Positions 15,409 through 23,968 of a DNA stretch of 54,123 nucleotides are shown here, one piece after another. Each line of letters starts with the position of its first letter. The first letter of the stretch is position 1. Origin of the DNA: Streptomyces sp. AA1529 (GTDB lineage Bacteria > Actinomycetota > Actinomycetes > Streptomycetales > Streptomycetaceae); contig NZ_ALAP01000106.1 of the NCBI RefSeq assembly GCF_000280905.1, forward strand, positions 1 to 54,123. The letters are read 5' to 3'. The position numbers and the translations under genes are program-made. Below the pieces are notes generated by a model. The model worked only from the letters and a program-made list of their open reading frames with translations, was not told where the DNA came from and made no database searches.

Positions 15409-16509
15409 TTGGTCTCCCGGTTGCGGACCGGACTGCTGTCCGCGTTTCCCTTCCTCGCCATGGGTGCCGTCGGCGCCGCCGATCTGACCGGCGGGCCCGG
15501 CATCGGCCTGCAGCCGATGATGGCGCTCGGTCCGGCCTTCGCCGGGTTGAGCGGCGGCAAGCGGCGCACCGCACTGGTCGGTGCGCTGGCCATGGCGCTG
15601 TCGATCGCGCTCGGTCTCTACAACGGCCAGTTCGGCGAGCGGCGCGGCAACGCGACGCTGATCTCCGTGGCCGGGGTCTCCGTGGCGGCGCTGGTGGCGA
15701 CCGCGATGCGGCAGAAGCGGGAGGCGGAGCTGGCCAACGTGCGCTCCATCGCGGAGGCCGCGCAGCGGGTGCTGCTGCGCCCGGTGCCGCGCAGTGCCGG
15801 GCGGCTGCAGGTGGCCGTCTCCTACACCTCGGCCGTCGCCGAGGCCCGGATCGGCGGCGACCTGTACGAGGTGGTCACCTCGCCGCACGGGGTACGAGTG
15901 ATCATCGGCGACGTCCAGGGCAAAGGCCTGGAGGCGGTGGAGACCGCAGCGGTGGTGCTCGGCGCGTTCCGCGAGGCCGCCTACGACGAGCCGGACCTGG
16001 CCACGGTCGGGGACCGGCTGGAACGGGCCCTGGACCGGCATCTGCTGGGCGAGAAGTTCGTGACGGCGGTGCTCGCCGAGGTACCGCACGGCGCCGGGAC
16101 ACGCACCGCGACCCTGCTGAACTTCGGACACCCCGCCCCGCTGGCGGTCCGGCAGGACGGCAGCGTGCACTTCGCCGAGCCGCCGCGGCGCTCCCTGCCG
16201 TTGGGGCTGGGCCTGCACGGCAGCGAGCCGCCGCGTCCGCACGAGGTGCCGTTCGCGCCGGGCGACCAACTGCTGCTGTACACCGACGGCGTCACCGAGG
16301 CCCGGGACAGCGACAACCTCTTCTATCCGCTCGACCACCGCGCCCATCTGCTCAAGGACCCGGACGCGGAGGGCGCGCTGGAGGCCGTGCGGCTGGACAT
16401 CCAGGAGCATGTGCGCTCTCCGCTGCACGACGACGCCGCCATGCTGCTGCTGCGCTACCGGAACCCCGCCGTGCCCCGCGGGCCGCGGTCCGCCGCGGCC
16501 GAGGCGTGA
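15409..16509 (+). CDS. Membrane-associated PP2C (SpoIIE-type) serine phosphatase
   Basis: A 366-residue protein with three or four N-terminal membrane segments (about 4-26, 33-48, 54-71 and 82-98), a short helical linker (100-122), and a SpoIIE-type PP2C domain. The metal motifs are intact: GGDLYE (Asp151), IGDVQGKG (Asp168), YTDGVTEA and HDDAAMLLL. This contrasts with the degraded paralogue at 11618. It probably reactivates an anti-anti-sigma factor in response to an envelope signal. The start is proposed as TTG at 15409, preceded by GGAAGAG at ideal spacing; an ATG at 15343 is the alternative. It is convergent with the RsbW-like kinase gene (16561-17001), an expected functional partner. Confidence 0.88.
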   Translation: MVSRLRTGLLSAFPFLAMGAVGAADLTGGPGIGLQPMMALGPAFAGLSGGKRRTALVGALAMALSIALGLYNGQFGERRGNATLISVAGVSVAALVATAMRQKREAELANVRSIAEAAQRVLLRPVPRSAGRLQVAVSYTSAVAEARIGGDLYEVVTSPHGVRVIIGDVQGKGLEAVETAAVVLGAFREAAYDEPDLATVGDRLERALDRHLLGEKFVTAVLAEVPHGAGTRTATLLNFGHPAPLAVRQDGSVHFAEPPRRSLPLGLGLHGSEPPRPHEVPFAPGDQLLLYTDGVTEARDSDNLFYPLDHRAHLLKDPDAEGALEAVRLDIQEHVRSPLHDDAAMLLLRYRNPAVPRGPRSAAAEA

Positions 16510-16560
16510 GGCGGCGGGACCGCCGGCAGCGGCCCCTGCCCGCTGCGCGATGCGCCCGGC

Positions 16561-17001
16561 TCAGGAGGCGGTCATCAGATGCCCGTCGCGGCGGGCGAGC
16601 ACCTTGTCGAAGCTGACGACGGCTCCGCCGCGCCCGGAGCGGTTGCGGAACCGCACGTGGTCGGCGAGGGATTCGATCAGGTAGAGGCCGCGTCCGCTCT
16701 CCGCCTCGTTCCCGCAGCGGGGGTCGTATCCGGCGGGGAAGCCGGGGCCGGTGTCCGCCACCTCGATGCGGCAGCGGTTGCCCTCCAGATAGGCCGAGAC
16801 GCGGTAGGCGCCGCCCAGGTCGCCGGCGGCGCTGCCGTGCTCGACCGCGTTGGCGCACGCCTCGGACAGCGCCAGGCACATGTCGTAGGCGACATCCGGG
16901 TCGACACCGGCCGAGGCCATCGAGCTCAGCAGGAGTTGGCGCGCGAGCGGCACACTGGCGGCTTCGCGCCGTAGCCGGAGAGACCACCACAGGCTGCTCA
17001 T
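16561..17001 (-). CDS. RsbW-like ATP-binding regulatory protein (HATPase_c_2)
   Basis: A 146-residue GHKL-type ATPase. The N-box is ALSEACANAVEHG, followed by VADTGPGFP (G1) and ESGRGLYLIESLAD (G2). The family comprises anti-sigma-factor kinases, and the clean motifs suggest activity. The start ATG at 17001 is supported by GGAGGGTG just upstream. It ends 52 bases from the convergent membrane phosphatase gene; phosphatase/kinase pairs of this sort control partner switching. No sigma factor is adjacent, so the target is unknown. Confidence 0.85.
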   Translation of the reverse strand: MSSLWWSLRLRREAASVPLARQLLLSSMASAGVDPDVAYDMCLALSEACANAVEHGSAAGDLGGAYRVSAYLEGNRCRIEVADTGPGFPAGYDPRCGNEAESGRGLYLIESLADHVRFRNRSGRGGAVVSFDKVLARRDGHLMTAS

Positions 17002-17288
17002 GCTCACCCTCCATGCGGCTCGACACACGGCTTACCTATTGCCTGCGCGTACCGGCACTACGCGGTGCCGCGGCGATGCCCCCCGTACGGCGGAAGAGCG
17101 CGGCGCCGGGTGGCGGGGCGGTGTCCCTGCGTGCGGGTGCACCGGAAGCACGCACCGGGATGCGCGCCCCCGCCCGGGGCCACCCGCGCACGCTGGCCCC
17201 GGGCACCGGTGGGCCGGTCGAACACCGGTGGAGCGGGTGTGGCCCTGGTGTGTGCGGGCCGGGACGGCGGTGAGATGATGGCGCGGCC
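17002..17288. other. Divergent intergenic region
   Basis: Between the kinase (minus) and the copper-cluster membrane protein (plus). It contains no gene that I can support. GCGGTGCCGCGG and GCACCGG repeats give potential hairpins only. Confidence 0.35.
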
Positions 17289-18158
17289 ATGACTGCCGGT
17301 GCGGACCTGAGACTGCTGCGGGCCGCGGTGTTCGCCGCGGTCTGCGTCACCGTGTCCGCCGCGGGGCATGTGCTCGCCGCCGGGACGGTCCTGCCGTTCG
17401 GCACGCTGGCACTCGGCTTCGGCTGCGTCTTCGCGGTCGCCGTCGCGCTCGCCGGGCGGGAGCGTTCGCTGCCGGGCATCGCGGGGCTGCTCGCGCTGGG
17501 GCAGGTCGCCCTGCACCTGGTCTTCTCGATGGGCTCCCACCGGCTGCACGCCGGAGCGGCGGCGACCGCTCCGGCAGCGCCGCAGCCGGGCGGCATCCGG
17601 GCTCTGGCGGGGACGCTGCTGTGCCACGGCGGCGGCGCGCCGCTGAGCGACGCCGAGGCGCGGCGCGTGGTCGTGGAAGCCGGACTCGACCCGCGGACCG
17701 CCGCGGGCGCGGGCGGCGCCGGAAGCACCGCGGACGGGGCGCACTCCGCGCACGAGGCCGCCGCCGGCTCCTTCCCCGGTACCCCGCTCGAGTGCCTGCA
17801 CGAGGCGGCGCGCGCCGCGGCCGGACTGCTCGACGTACCGATGCTGCTCGGGCACCTGTGTGCCGCGCTGCTGCTCGGCTGGATGCTGCGGCGGGGCGAG
17901 GCCGCGCTGTGGCGGCTGGTTCGGCTGTCCCACGCAGCCGCGGCGGTCGCCGAGGAGCTGCTGGCCGCGGGTGCCCTGCGCACCGCCCTGGCCTTCGTCC
18001 GGGCCCTGCACAGCGGGCTGCTGCCGCGGCTTCCGGCGCGGCCCGTCCGCGCGCGCCCGGAGGACGAGACGGCGCCCCCGTCCTCGCTGCTGCTGCACTC
18101 CGTGCACCGGCGCGGTCCGCCCGCGCGGCAGGCGGACGCTTTCGCGCTCGCGGCCTGA
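17289..18158 (+). CDS. Multi-pass membrane protein of the copper cluster, function unknown
   Basis: A 289-residue protein with hydrophobic segments at about 10-33, 36-54, 61-80 and again at about 170-200, and a central loop with an LLCHGGGAPLS segment. The C-terminal 90 residues are cytoplasmic, helical and basic. The family is common next to ycnI in Streptomyces; I recognise no catalytic motif. The loops hold His and Cys residues (SMGSHRLHAG, LLCHGG, LECLHEA, LLGHLC) that could bind metal, which with the neighbours suggests a role in copper handling; this is inference. The start ATG at 17289 is the first plausible one. Confidence 0.65.
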   Translation: MTAGADLRLLRAAVFAAVCVTVSAAGHVLAAGTVLPFGTLALGFGCVFAVAVALAGRERSLPGIAGLLALGQVALHLVFSMGSHRLHAGAAATAPAAPQPGGIRALAGTLLCHGGGAPLSDAEARRVVVEAGLDPRTAAGAGGAGSTADGAHSAHEAAAGSFPGTPLECLHEAARAAAGLLDVPMLLGHLCAALLLGWMLRRGEAALWRLVRLSHAAAAVAEELLAAGALRTALAFVRALHSGLLPRLPARPVRARPEDETAPPSSLLLHSVHRRGPPARQADAFALAA

Positions 18159-18313
18159 CGCACGCACGACGCCCACCGGGACCGAACTGCCCGCCCCCGC
18201 CACGGGGTGCGGCCGGCGCGGCCGTGGCAGCGGCGCGCGGTGCGGGCCCCGCGCGCCCGGGTGCCCGCCTCCGATGCCATGCCATCCGTCCTGTGCCATC
18301 AGGAGCTCATTTC

Positions 18314-19036
18314 ATGAAGATCGCGAACCGTCGCGCCGCAACCGTCTGCGCGCTCGCCGCCGGAACCGTCCTGCTGGTCGCCGGGCCCGCGTCGGCGCAT
18401 GTCGGCGTCGACCCGCAGGAGGCCGCCAAGGGCGGCTACAGCACCGTCAACTTCAAGGTGCCGAACGAGAAGGACGACGCGTCCACCGTCGAGTTGGAGG
18501 TCAACTTCCCGGCGGATCACCCGCTGACGTCGGTGATGCCGCAGCCGGTACCCGGCTGGGACGTCAAGGTCGAGAAGAAGAAGCTGGACAAGCCGATCAC
18601 GCTGCACGGCGAGAAGGTCACCGAGGCCGTCTCGAAGGTCACCTGGAGCGGCGGAAAGGTCGAGCCGGGCGAGTTCCAGCAGTTCCCCGTCTCCATGGGG
18701 CAGCTTCCGGAGGACGCGGACCGCCTGGTGTTCAAGGCGCTGCAGACCTATGACGACGACGACGTCGTGCGCTGGATCGAGGAGCCGAAGGAGGGAGCGG
18801 CGGAGCCCGAGCACCCGGCGCCGGTGCTGAAGCTGGCGGCGGCCGAGGAGTCCGGCGCGGACGCGGGCGACTCGGCGGACGACGCCAAGGCCGCCGGGAA
18901 GACCGCGGCGGCACCCGAGGACGACTCCGGTTCCGGGTCCGACACCACCGCGCGCGTCCTCGGCGCGGTGGGCATCGCCGTCGGCGTCGCGGGCATCGCC
19001 TTCGGCGTCCTGGCGGGTCGCCGCCGTACCGCCTGA
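18314..19036 (+). CDS. ycnI: YcnI family copper-binding protein (DUF1775)
   Basis: A 240-residue exported protein. The signal peptide (1-28) ends in ASA, so the mature protein would begin with His29 (HVGVDPQEA). In the YcnI family this N-terminal His together with downstream Glu and Trp residues forms a Cu(II) site, and a Trp occurs in VPGWDVKV. A DUF1775 beta-sandwich covers about 29-160. A charged Ala/Asp linker, a C-terminal membrane helix (about 213-235) and a basic tail follow, so the protein is anchored outside the membrane. It probably supplies copper to or from the SCO/PCuAC/CopCD proteins encoded next. A ribosome binding site (AGGAGC) lies eight bases upstream of the ATG. Confidence 0.9.
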   Translation: MKIANRRAATVCALAAGTVLLVAGPASAHVGVDPQEAAKGGYSTVNFKVPNEKDDASTVELEVNFPADHPLTSVMPQPVPGWDVKVEKKKLDKPITLHGEKVTEAVSKVTWSGGKVEPGEFQQFPVSMGQLPEDADRLVFKALQTYDDDDVVRWIEEPKEGAAEPEHPAPVLKLAAAEESGADAGDSADDAKAAGKTAAAPEDDSGSGSDTTARVLGAVGIAVGVAGIAFGVLAGRRRTA

Positions 19037-19124
19037 CCCCGGCCCGTACCTTCCCCCGCGGTGGTGCGGGCGGCGCCGGCCGCCGCCCGCACCACCCCGG
19101 CCCCTGCACGATCCCTACTGCACG

Positions 19125-19808
19125 ATGCGGACAAGCACTATGCGCACCATGAGAACGACCGCGGCAGCCGCGGCACTGGTCGTGGCCGCCGGGCTCGCCC
19201 TGGCGGGCTGCGGCTCCGACGACGACGGCGGCGGCAGCGCCGCGGACAAACCGGCGACGGTCGAGAAGCAGCAGCACAAGGGCGGCACCGTGCTCGACCA
19301 GCCCTTCAGCAAGCCCGATCTGACGCTCACCGACACGCACGGCAAGAGCTACGACCTGATCGAGAAGACGAAGGGCCGCCCCACGCTGCTCTACTTCGGC
19401 TACACGCACTGCCCGGACATCTGCCCGCTGACCATGAGCAACATCTCGGTGGCCAAGTCCAAGCTGCCCGAGGAGCAGCAGAAGAAGCTGCGGGTCGTCT
19501 TCGTCACCAGCGATCCGAAGCGGGACACGCCCGAGGAGCTCCGGAAGTGGCTGGACGGCCAGGACCCGTCCTTCATCGGGCTGACCGGCGACTTCGACAC
19601 CATCCAGGCCGGCGCCCGCAGTGTGGGCGTCGGCATCTCGCCCTCGTACAAGAAGAAGAACGGCGACATCGTCTCCACGCACGGTGCCCAGGTGCTCGCC
19701 TTCTCCCCCGAGGACGACAAGGCGCACGTCCTCTACACGGAGGGCAATTCCGGGCCGGACGTCCTCGAGAAGGACCTGCCCGAGCTGATCGAGGGGAAGA
19801 ACCCGTGA
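19125..19808 (+). CDS. SCO1/SenC family lipoprotein, copper chaperone
   Basis: A 227-residue lipoprotein with lipobox LAGC (Cys29). The thioredoxin-fold SCO domain carries the copper motif CPDIC (Cys96 and Cys100) and the later conserved His in STHGAQ. SCO proteins deliver copper to the CuA centre of cytochrome c oxidase and also act as thiol oxidoreductases. Three in-frame ATGs (19125, 19140, 19149) lie close together; none has a strong ribosome binding site, so the N-terminus is uncertain by a few residues. The stop overlaps the next gene's GTG (GTGA), so translation is coupled to the PCuAC protein. Confidence 0.92.
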   Translation: MRTSTMRTMRTTAAAAALVVAAGLALAGCGSDDDGGGSAADKPATVEKQQHKGGTVLDQPFSKPDLTLTDTHGKSYDLIEKTKGRPTLLYFGYTHCPDICPLTMSNISVAKSKLPEEQQKKLRVVFVTSDPKRDTPEELRKWLDGQDPSFIGLTGDFDTIQAGARSVGVGISPSYKKKNGDIVSTHGAQVLAFSPEDDKAHVLYTEGNSGPDVLEKDLPELIEGKNP

Positions 19809-20290
19809 CCGCCGCACGCCGACCGCTCCCCGCCCTGGCACTGGGCGCGGTGTGCGCGCTCGCCCTGACCGGCTGCTCCTCCGACGGCGGGGACGGCAAG
19901 GACGGAGGCAAGGGGGACGGCCGTCCGGAGCTGAAGGTCAGCGGCGCCTACGTGCCCCAGCCGCCGACCGAGGAGATGGCCGGAGGCTTCCTGACCATAC
20001 GCAACAGCGGCGACAGCGCCGACAAGCTGACGTCGGTCTCCAGCGACGTGGCGGGCAAGGTCGAACTGCACGAGACCGTCGACCAGCAGATGCAGCGGGT
20101 GAAGTCGCTGTCCGTGCCCGCGCACGGCGAGCTGGAACTGGGGCGCGGCGGCAACCATCTGATGCTGATGGACCTGGAGCGCAAGCCGACGAAGGGCCAG
20201 ACGGTCACCTTCGTGCTGCACTTCCAGCGGTCCGGCGCGGTCACGGTCAAGGCTCCCGTCGAGGCGACGAACTACACACACCGGAAGTGA
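19805..20290 (+). CDS. PCuAC family copper chaperone lipoprotein
   Basis: A 161-residue lipoprotein with lipobox LTGC (Cys24) followed by a Gly/Asp linker. The PCuAC (DUF461) domain shows the characteristic His/Met ligand set: GAYVPQPP, KVELHETVDQQM and GGNHLMLMDL. The protein carries Cu(I) outside the membrane and hands it to SCO or directly to cytochrome oxidase. GTG 19805 overlaps the SCO stop by four bases, and the gene's own stop overlaps a possible GTG start of the CopCD gene in the same way, so the three genes form one translation-coupled unit. Confidence 0.92.
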   Translation: MTAARRPLPALALGAVCALALTGCSSDGGDGKDGGKGDGRPELKVSGAYVPQPPTEEMAGGFLTIRNSGDSADKLTSVSSDVAGKVELHETVDQQMQRVKSLSVPAHGELELGRGGNHLMLMDLERKPTKGQTVTFVLHFQRSGAVTVKAPVEATNYTHRK

Positions 20291-20301
20291 GGTTCGCAGG
20301 C

Positions 20302-22533
20302 GTGTCGTCCACCGTCCCAGGCTCCCTCCGCACCACCTCCCGCACCGCCGTCCGCACCCTGTCGGCTCTGGCCGCGCTCGCCGCCGCGCTGCTGGGCGTG
20401 CTGGTGGCGGCGGGCCCGGCTGCGGCGCACGCCGCGCTGACGGGCAGCGATCCCGCGGAGGGCGCCGTGGTGGACGACGCGCCCCGGCAGGTCACGCTCG
20501 ACTTCTCCGAGGGCGTGGCCATGTCGGACGGCGCCATCCGCGTCCTGGACCCGCGCGGTGGGCGGGTCGACACCGGGAAGGTCCGCGACAGCGGTACGGA
20601 CGGCACGGTGCGGCGCACGGTCGGGCTCGACCCGGGGCTGGGCCAGGGCACCTACACCGTCGCCTGGCAGGCCGTCTCCGCGGACAGCCACCCGGTCTCG
20701 GGCGCCTTCACCTTCTCGATCGGCAAGCCGTCCGAGACGAGCGCGAAGGTCCCGCAGCAGGACGAGAAGGCGGGCGGCGGGAGCGTGGGCGCCCTCTATG
20801 GCGTCGGGCGGTACGCCGCCTACGCGGGCTACATCCTGCTGATCGGCGGGGCGGCCTTCGTGCTGCTGTGCTCGCCGCGGGCCGCCTCCTCGCGCGCGGT
20901 GCAGCGGCTGGTGACCACCGGCTGGAGCCTCCTGGCGGCGTCCACGCTGGCGCTGCTGCTGCTGCGCGGGCCCTACACCGGTTCGGGCCGGTTCGCGGAC
21001 GTCCTCGATCCGGGCGGGCTCAAGGACGTGGTCGCCACCAAGCCGGGAGCCGTGCTGGTCTGCCGGCTGCTGCTGCTCGCGGCGGGCGCACTGTTCATCT
21101 CGGTGCTCTTCGGCGTGTACGCGCGGCAGCGGGCACCCGAAGAGGAAAGCGATGAAAGGGACGAACAGGAGGAAGCTCCGCAGGAAGGCGCAGCCGTCCT
21201 GCCGCGGAAGGCCGGGGATTCACAAGCCGCACCCCCGGACGGCACCGTCGCACCCGGAGACGGCACAGCCGCACCTCGGGACAGCACAGCAGCACCCCCG
21301 GACGGCACAGCCGCGCGGCAGCGGCGGGACCTGCACTGGGGGCTGTCCGCCGGCGGTGCTCTGCTGGCCGCCGGTCTCGCGGCGACCTGGGCGCTGGCCG
21401 AACACGCCTCCACCGGTATCCAGACGGGGCTGGCGGTGCCCGTGGACGTGCTGCATCTGCTCGCGGTCGCCCTGTGGCTGGGGGGTCTGGCCGCGCTGTT
21501 CCGCCTGCTGCACCGGGGGCCCTCGCCCACGGGCACGGAAGTGCGGCGGTTCTCGCGGCTGGCGTTCGGCTGCGTCGCGGTACTGGCGGGGACGGGGCTG
21601 TACCAGTCGTGGCGGCAGGTGGGCTCCTGGAGCGCGCTGACGGACACCTCGTACGGGCAACTGCTGGTGCTGAAGATCCTGCTGGTGGGCGCCGTGCTGT
21701 CGATCGCCTGGTGCTCCCGGCGGTGGACGGCCCGGTTGACCGAACTCCCGGAGCGTCCCGCCCCGGCACCCCGGAACGCCGCCTCCGGGAGCCAGGGGAC
21801 CACGGCCGGTGCGACGGCGGCCGTCCCGCACGGTCGCTCCCCCGAACGCGCCGCTGTCCGGACCTGCGCACCGGGTGCCGAGGGCACCCCGCGGACGCGC
21901 AGCACCCCCGCTCCGGAGGGCGACCGCCCCGCGCAGCCGCGGGAGGGCGCCCCCGGCGACCCCGTCCGGGCCGCCCAGTTGGCCCGCCAGCGGGCCGCGG
22001 CCGACGCCGCCCGGCAGCGCCGCGAGCGGGAGGCCGATCCGGGGCGCGGTGCGCTGCGCCGCTCGGTGCTGGCCGAGGCGGCCCTCGCCGTGGTGCTGCT
22101 GGCCGTCACCACGGTCCTGACCGGCACCGAGCCGGGCCGCACCGAGGAGCAGGTGCGTGCGGCCGAGGCGGCGCGGGACCCCGGCGGGCCGGTGGACGTG
22201 GAGGTGCCGTTCGACACCGGTGGCCCGGGTGGGAAGGGGCGGGCCGCGCTGGAGATCTCCCCGGGCACCCGCGGCGGGAACACCCTGGAGCTGCGCACCA
22301 CCGCACCCGACGGCAAGCCCGTCGAGGCAGCCGAGGTGCAGGTCGCCTTCACGCTGCCCGCGCGGGACCTGGGCCCGCTGTCCGTTCCGCTCGAACCGGT
22401 CGGACGGGAGAAGGGGCACTGGAGAGCCAGGGGACTCCAGTTGCCCATGGCTGGAAAATGGAAGGTCGCGGTCACCGTCCGCACCTCCGACATCGACCAG
22501 GTCACCACGACCACGACCGCCACCATCGGCTGA
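20302..22533 (+). CDS. CopC-CopD-YtkA fusion, copper resistance/import protein
   Basis: A 743-residue protein. The signal peptide (to about residue 42) ends AAA, leaving mature N-terminal His43 (HAALTGSDP). The CopC domain (43-140) also has the DSHPVSG copper motif. A CopD membrane domain with about eight helices follows. It is interrupted by two hydrophilic low-complexity loops: one of about 65 residues with repeated DGTAAP-like units, and one of about 115 residues rich in Arg/Pro/Ala. A C-terminal extracellular YtkA/FixH-like beta domain occupies about 625-743. CopC binds copper and CopD moves it across the membrane. The GTG at 20302 has GAGG at -13; GTG 20287, overlapping the previous stop as GTGA, is an equally good alternative start. 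Confidence 0.88.
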   Translation: MSSTVPGSLRTTSRTAVRTLSALAALAAALLGVLVAAGPAAAHAALTGSDPAEGAVVDDAPRQVTLDFSEGVAMSDGAIRVLDPRGGRVDTGKVRDSGTDGTVRRTVGLDPGLGQGTYTVAWQAVSADSHPVSGAFTFSIGKPSETSAKVPQQDEKAGGGSVGALYGVGRYAAYAGYILLIGGAAFVLLCSPRAASSRAVQRLVTTGWSLLAASTLALLLLRGPYTGSGRFADVLDPGGLKDVVATKPGAVLVCRLLLLAAGALFISVLFGVYARQRAPEEESDERDEQEEAPQEGAAVLPRKAGDSQAAPPDGTVAPGDGTAAPRDSTAAPPDGTAARQRRDLHWGLSAGGALLAAGLAATWALAEHASTGIQTGLAVPVDVLHLLAVALWLGGLAALFRLLHRGPSPTGTEVRRFSRLAFGCVAVLAGTGLYQSWRQVGSWSALTDTSYGQLLVLKILLVGAVLSIAWCSRRWTARLTELPERPAPAPRNAASGSQGTTAGATAAVPHGRSPERAAVRTCAPGAEGTPRTRSTPAPEGDRPAQPREGAPGDPVRAAQLARQRAAADAARQRREREADPGRGALRRSVLAEAALAVVLLAVTTVLTGTEPGRTEEQVRAAEAARDPGGPVDVEVPFDTGGPGGKGRAALEISPGTRGGNTLELRTTAPDGKPVEAAEVQVAFTLPARDLGPLSVPLEPVGREKGHWRARGLQLPMAGKWKVAVTVRTSDIDQVTTTTTATIG

Positions 22534-22552
22534 GCCGGAACCGAGCGACGAC

Positions 22553-23926
22553 ATGAGCACTCAGAACACCCGCAGGACTCCTCCCACCCAGCGCACTCAG
22601 CGCACGCCCGAAGCAGCGGGCACGCCGGACGACGGCGGCGACGGCGCCGACGGCGGTGGCACGGCCGACGGGCAGGGCCGCGAGCCCCGGCAGGGCGGGC
22701 GGATCACCCGTCGGCGACTGCTGGGCACCGCCTCCGCGGCAGGCGCCGCCGGGCTGGCGGCGGGTGCCGCGGGCGGCGCCTGGGCTCACTCGGCGGCCCA
22801 GGACGCGCCGCCCACGGCCCTGTCCTCGCTGGGCTCCACGGCCGTGTCCTTCCACGGCACGCACCAGGCGGGAATCGTGGCCCCGGCCCAGGCGCACGGC
22901 CATCTGCTGGCCTTCGACCTCGCCCCCAGGGCCGGCCGCAAGCAGGCCGCGGCGCTGCTGCGCCGCTGGTCGGAGGCGGCCCGGCGGATGATGGCCGGCG
23001 AACCGCCGACGGACGGCGAGCGGGACACCGGGATCGCGCTGGACGCCGGCCCGGCCTCGCTGACGGTCACCTTCGGATTCGGCCGTACGTTCTTCTCCCG
23101 TACCGGGCTCACCGGCCGGCGGCCGGCGCAGCTCGCGCCGCTGCCGGACTTCTCGGCGGACGCGCTGGACAAGAAGCGCTCGGACGGGGACCTGTGGGTG
23201 CAGATCGGCGCGGACGACGCGCTGGTCGCCTTCCATGCGCTGCGGGCCCTGCAGCGCGAGGCGGCGGACACGGCGCGGGTGCGCTGGCAGATGTCCGGTT
23301 TCAACCGCTCTCCGGGTGCGACCGAGCAGCCCCGCACGATGCGCAACCTGATGGGGCAGGTCGACGGGACCGACAATCCCCGCCCCGAGGAGAAGGACTT
23401 CGCCGAGCGGATCTTCGTACCGGCCTCGGGCGACCCCTCCTGGATGGCCGGGGGCTCGTACGTGGTGCAGCGCCGGATCCGGATGCTGCTGGACGCGTGG
23501 GACTCCCACTCGCTCGGCGAGCAGGAGCAGGTCATCGGGCGGCGCAAGTCCGACGGAGCTCCGCTCTCCGGCGGCCATGAGCGGACCGAGCCCGATCTGG
23601 ACAAGCGCGGACCGGACGGGCAGCCGCTGATCGCCGCGGACGCGCACATCCGGGTGACGGCCCCGGAGAGCAACGGGGGAGCGGCGATGCTGCGCCGCTC
23701 CTTCTCCTTCCACGACGGGTTCCGCGGCGACGGGGCGCCGGATGCCGGGCTGCTGTTCGTGGCCTGGCAGGCCGATCCGCTGCGGGGCTTCGTGCCGGTG
23801 CAGCGGAAGCTCGACCGGGGGGACGCGCTGTCGCGGTTCCTGCGGCACGAGGCGAGTGCGCTGTTCGCGGTGCCGGGAGGCCCGGGCAAGGGCGAATACG
23901 TGGGCCAGCGGCTGCTCGAGGGCTGA
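22553..23926 (+). CDS. efeB: Dyp-type (EfeB-like) heme peroxidase, Tat-exported
   Basis: A 457-residue peroxidase. A hydrophilic N-terminus is followed by a twin-arginine signal (TRRRLLG at 52-58, then an Ala/Gly hydrophobic stretch ending near AWAHSA). The mature protein has Dyp-family signatures: the GXXDG motif in GQVDGTDNPR, the proximal heme His region DAHIRVTAP and the conserved Arg in VQRRIRM. Such proteins oxidise dyes, phenolics or Fe(II), or release iron from heme. The gene lies 20 bases after CopCD in the same direction; linkage of Dyp peroxidase with copper genes recurs in Streptomyces and may reflect a shared role in extracellular redox chemistry, for example with copper radical oxidases. 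The ATG at 22553 is weakly supported by GGAACCGAG. Confidence 0.9.
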   Translation: MSTQNTRRTPPTQRTQRTPEAAGTPDDGGDGADGGGTADGQGREPRQGGRITRRRLLGTASAAGAAGLAAGAAGGAWAHSAAQDAPPTALSSLGSTAVSFHGTHQAGIVAPAQAHGHLLAFDLAPRAGRKQAAALLRRWSEAARRMMAGEPPTDGERDTGIALDAGPASLTVTFGFGRTFFSRTGLTGRRPAQLAPLPDFSADALDKKRSDGDLWVQIGADDALVAFHALRALQREAADTARVRWQMSGFNRSPGATEQPRTMRNLMGQVDGTDNPRPEEKDFAERIFVPASGDPSWMAGGSYVVQRRIRMLLDAWDSHSLGEQEQVIGRRKSDGAPLSGGHERTEPDLDKRGPDGQPLIAADAHIRVTAPESNGGAAMLRRSFSFHDGFRGDGAPDAGLLFVAWQADPLRGFVPVQRKLDRGDALSRFLRHEASALFAVPGGPGKGEYVGQRLLEG

Positions 23927-23968
23927 GATCGGCACCCGGCGCCCTGTGGACCGGACTACCGTGGCGGT

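Noticed and set aside
14749..16428. 559-codon minus-strand frame over the peptidase and membrane phosphatase
   Set aside because: Antisense shadow; no domain text.
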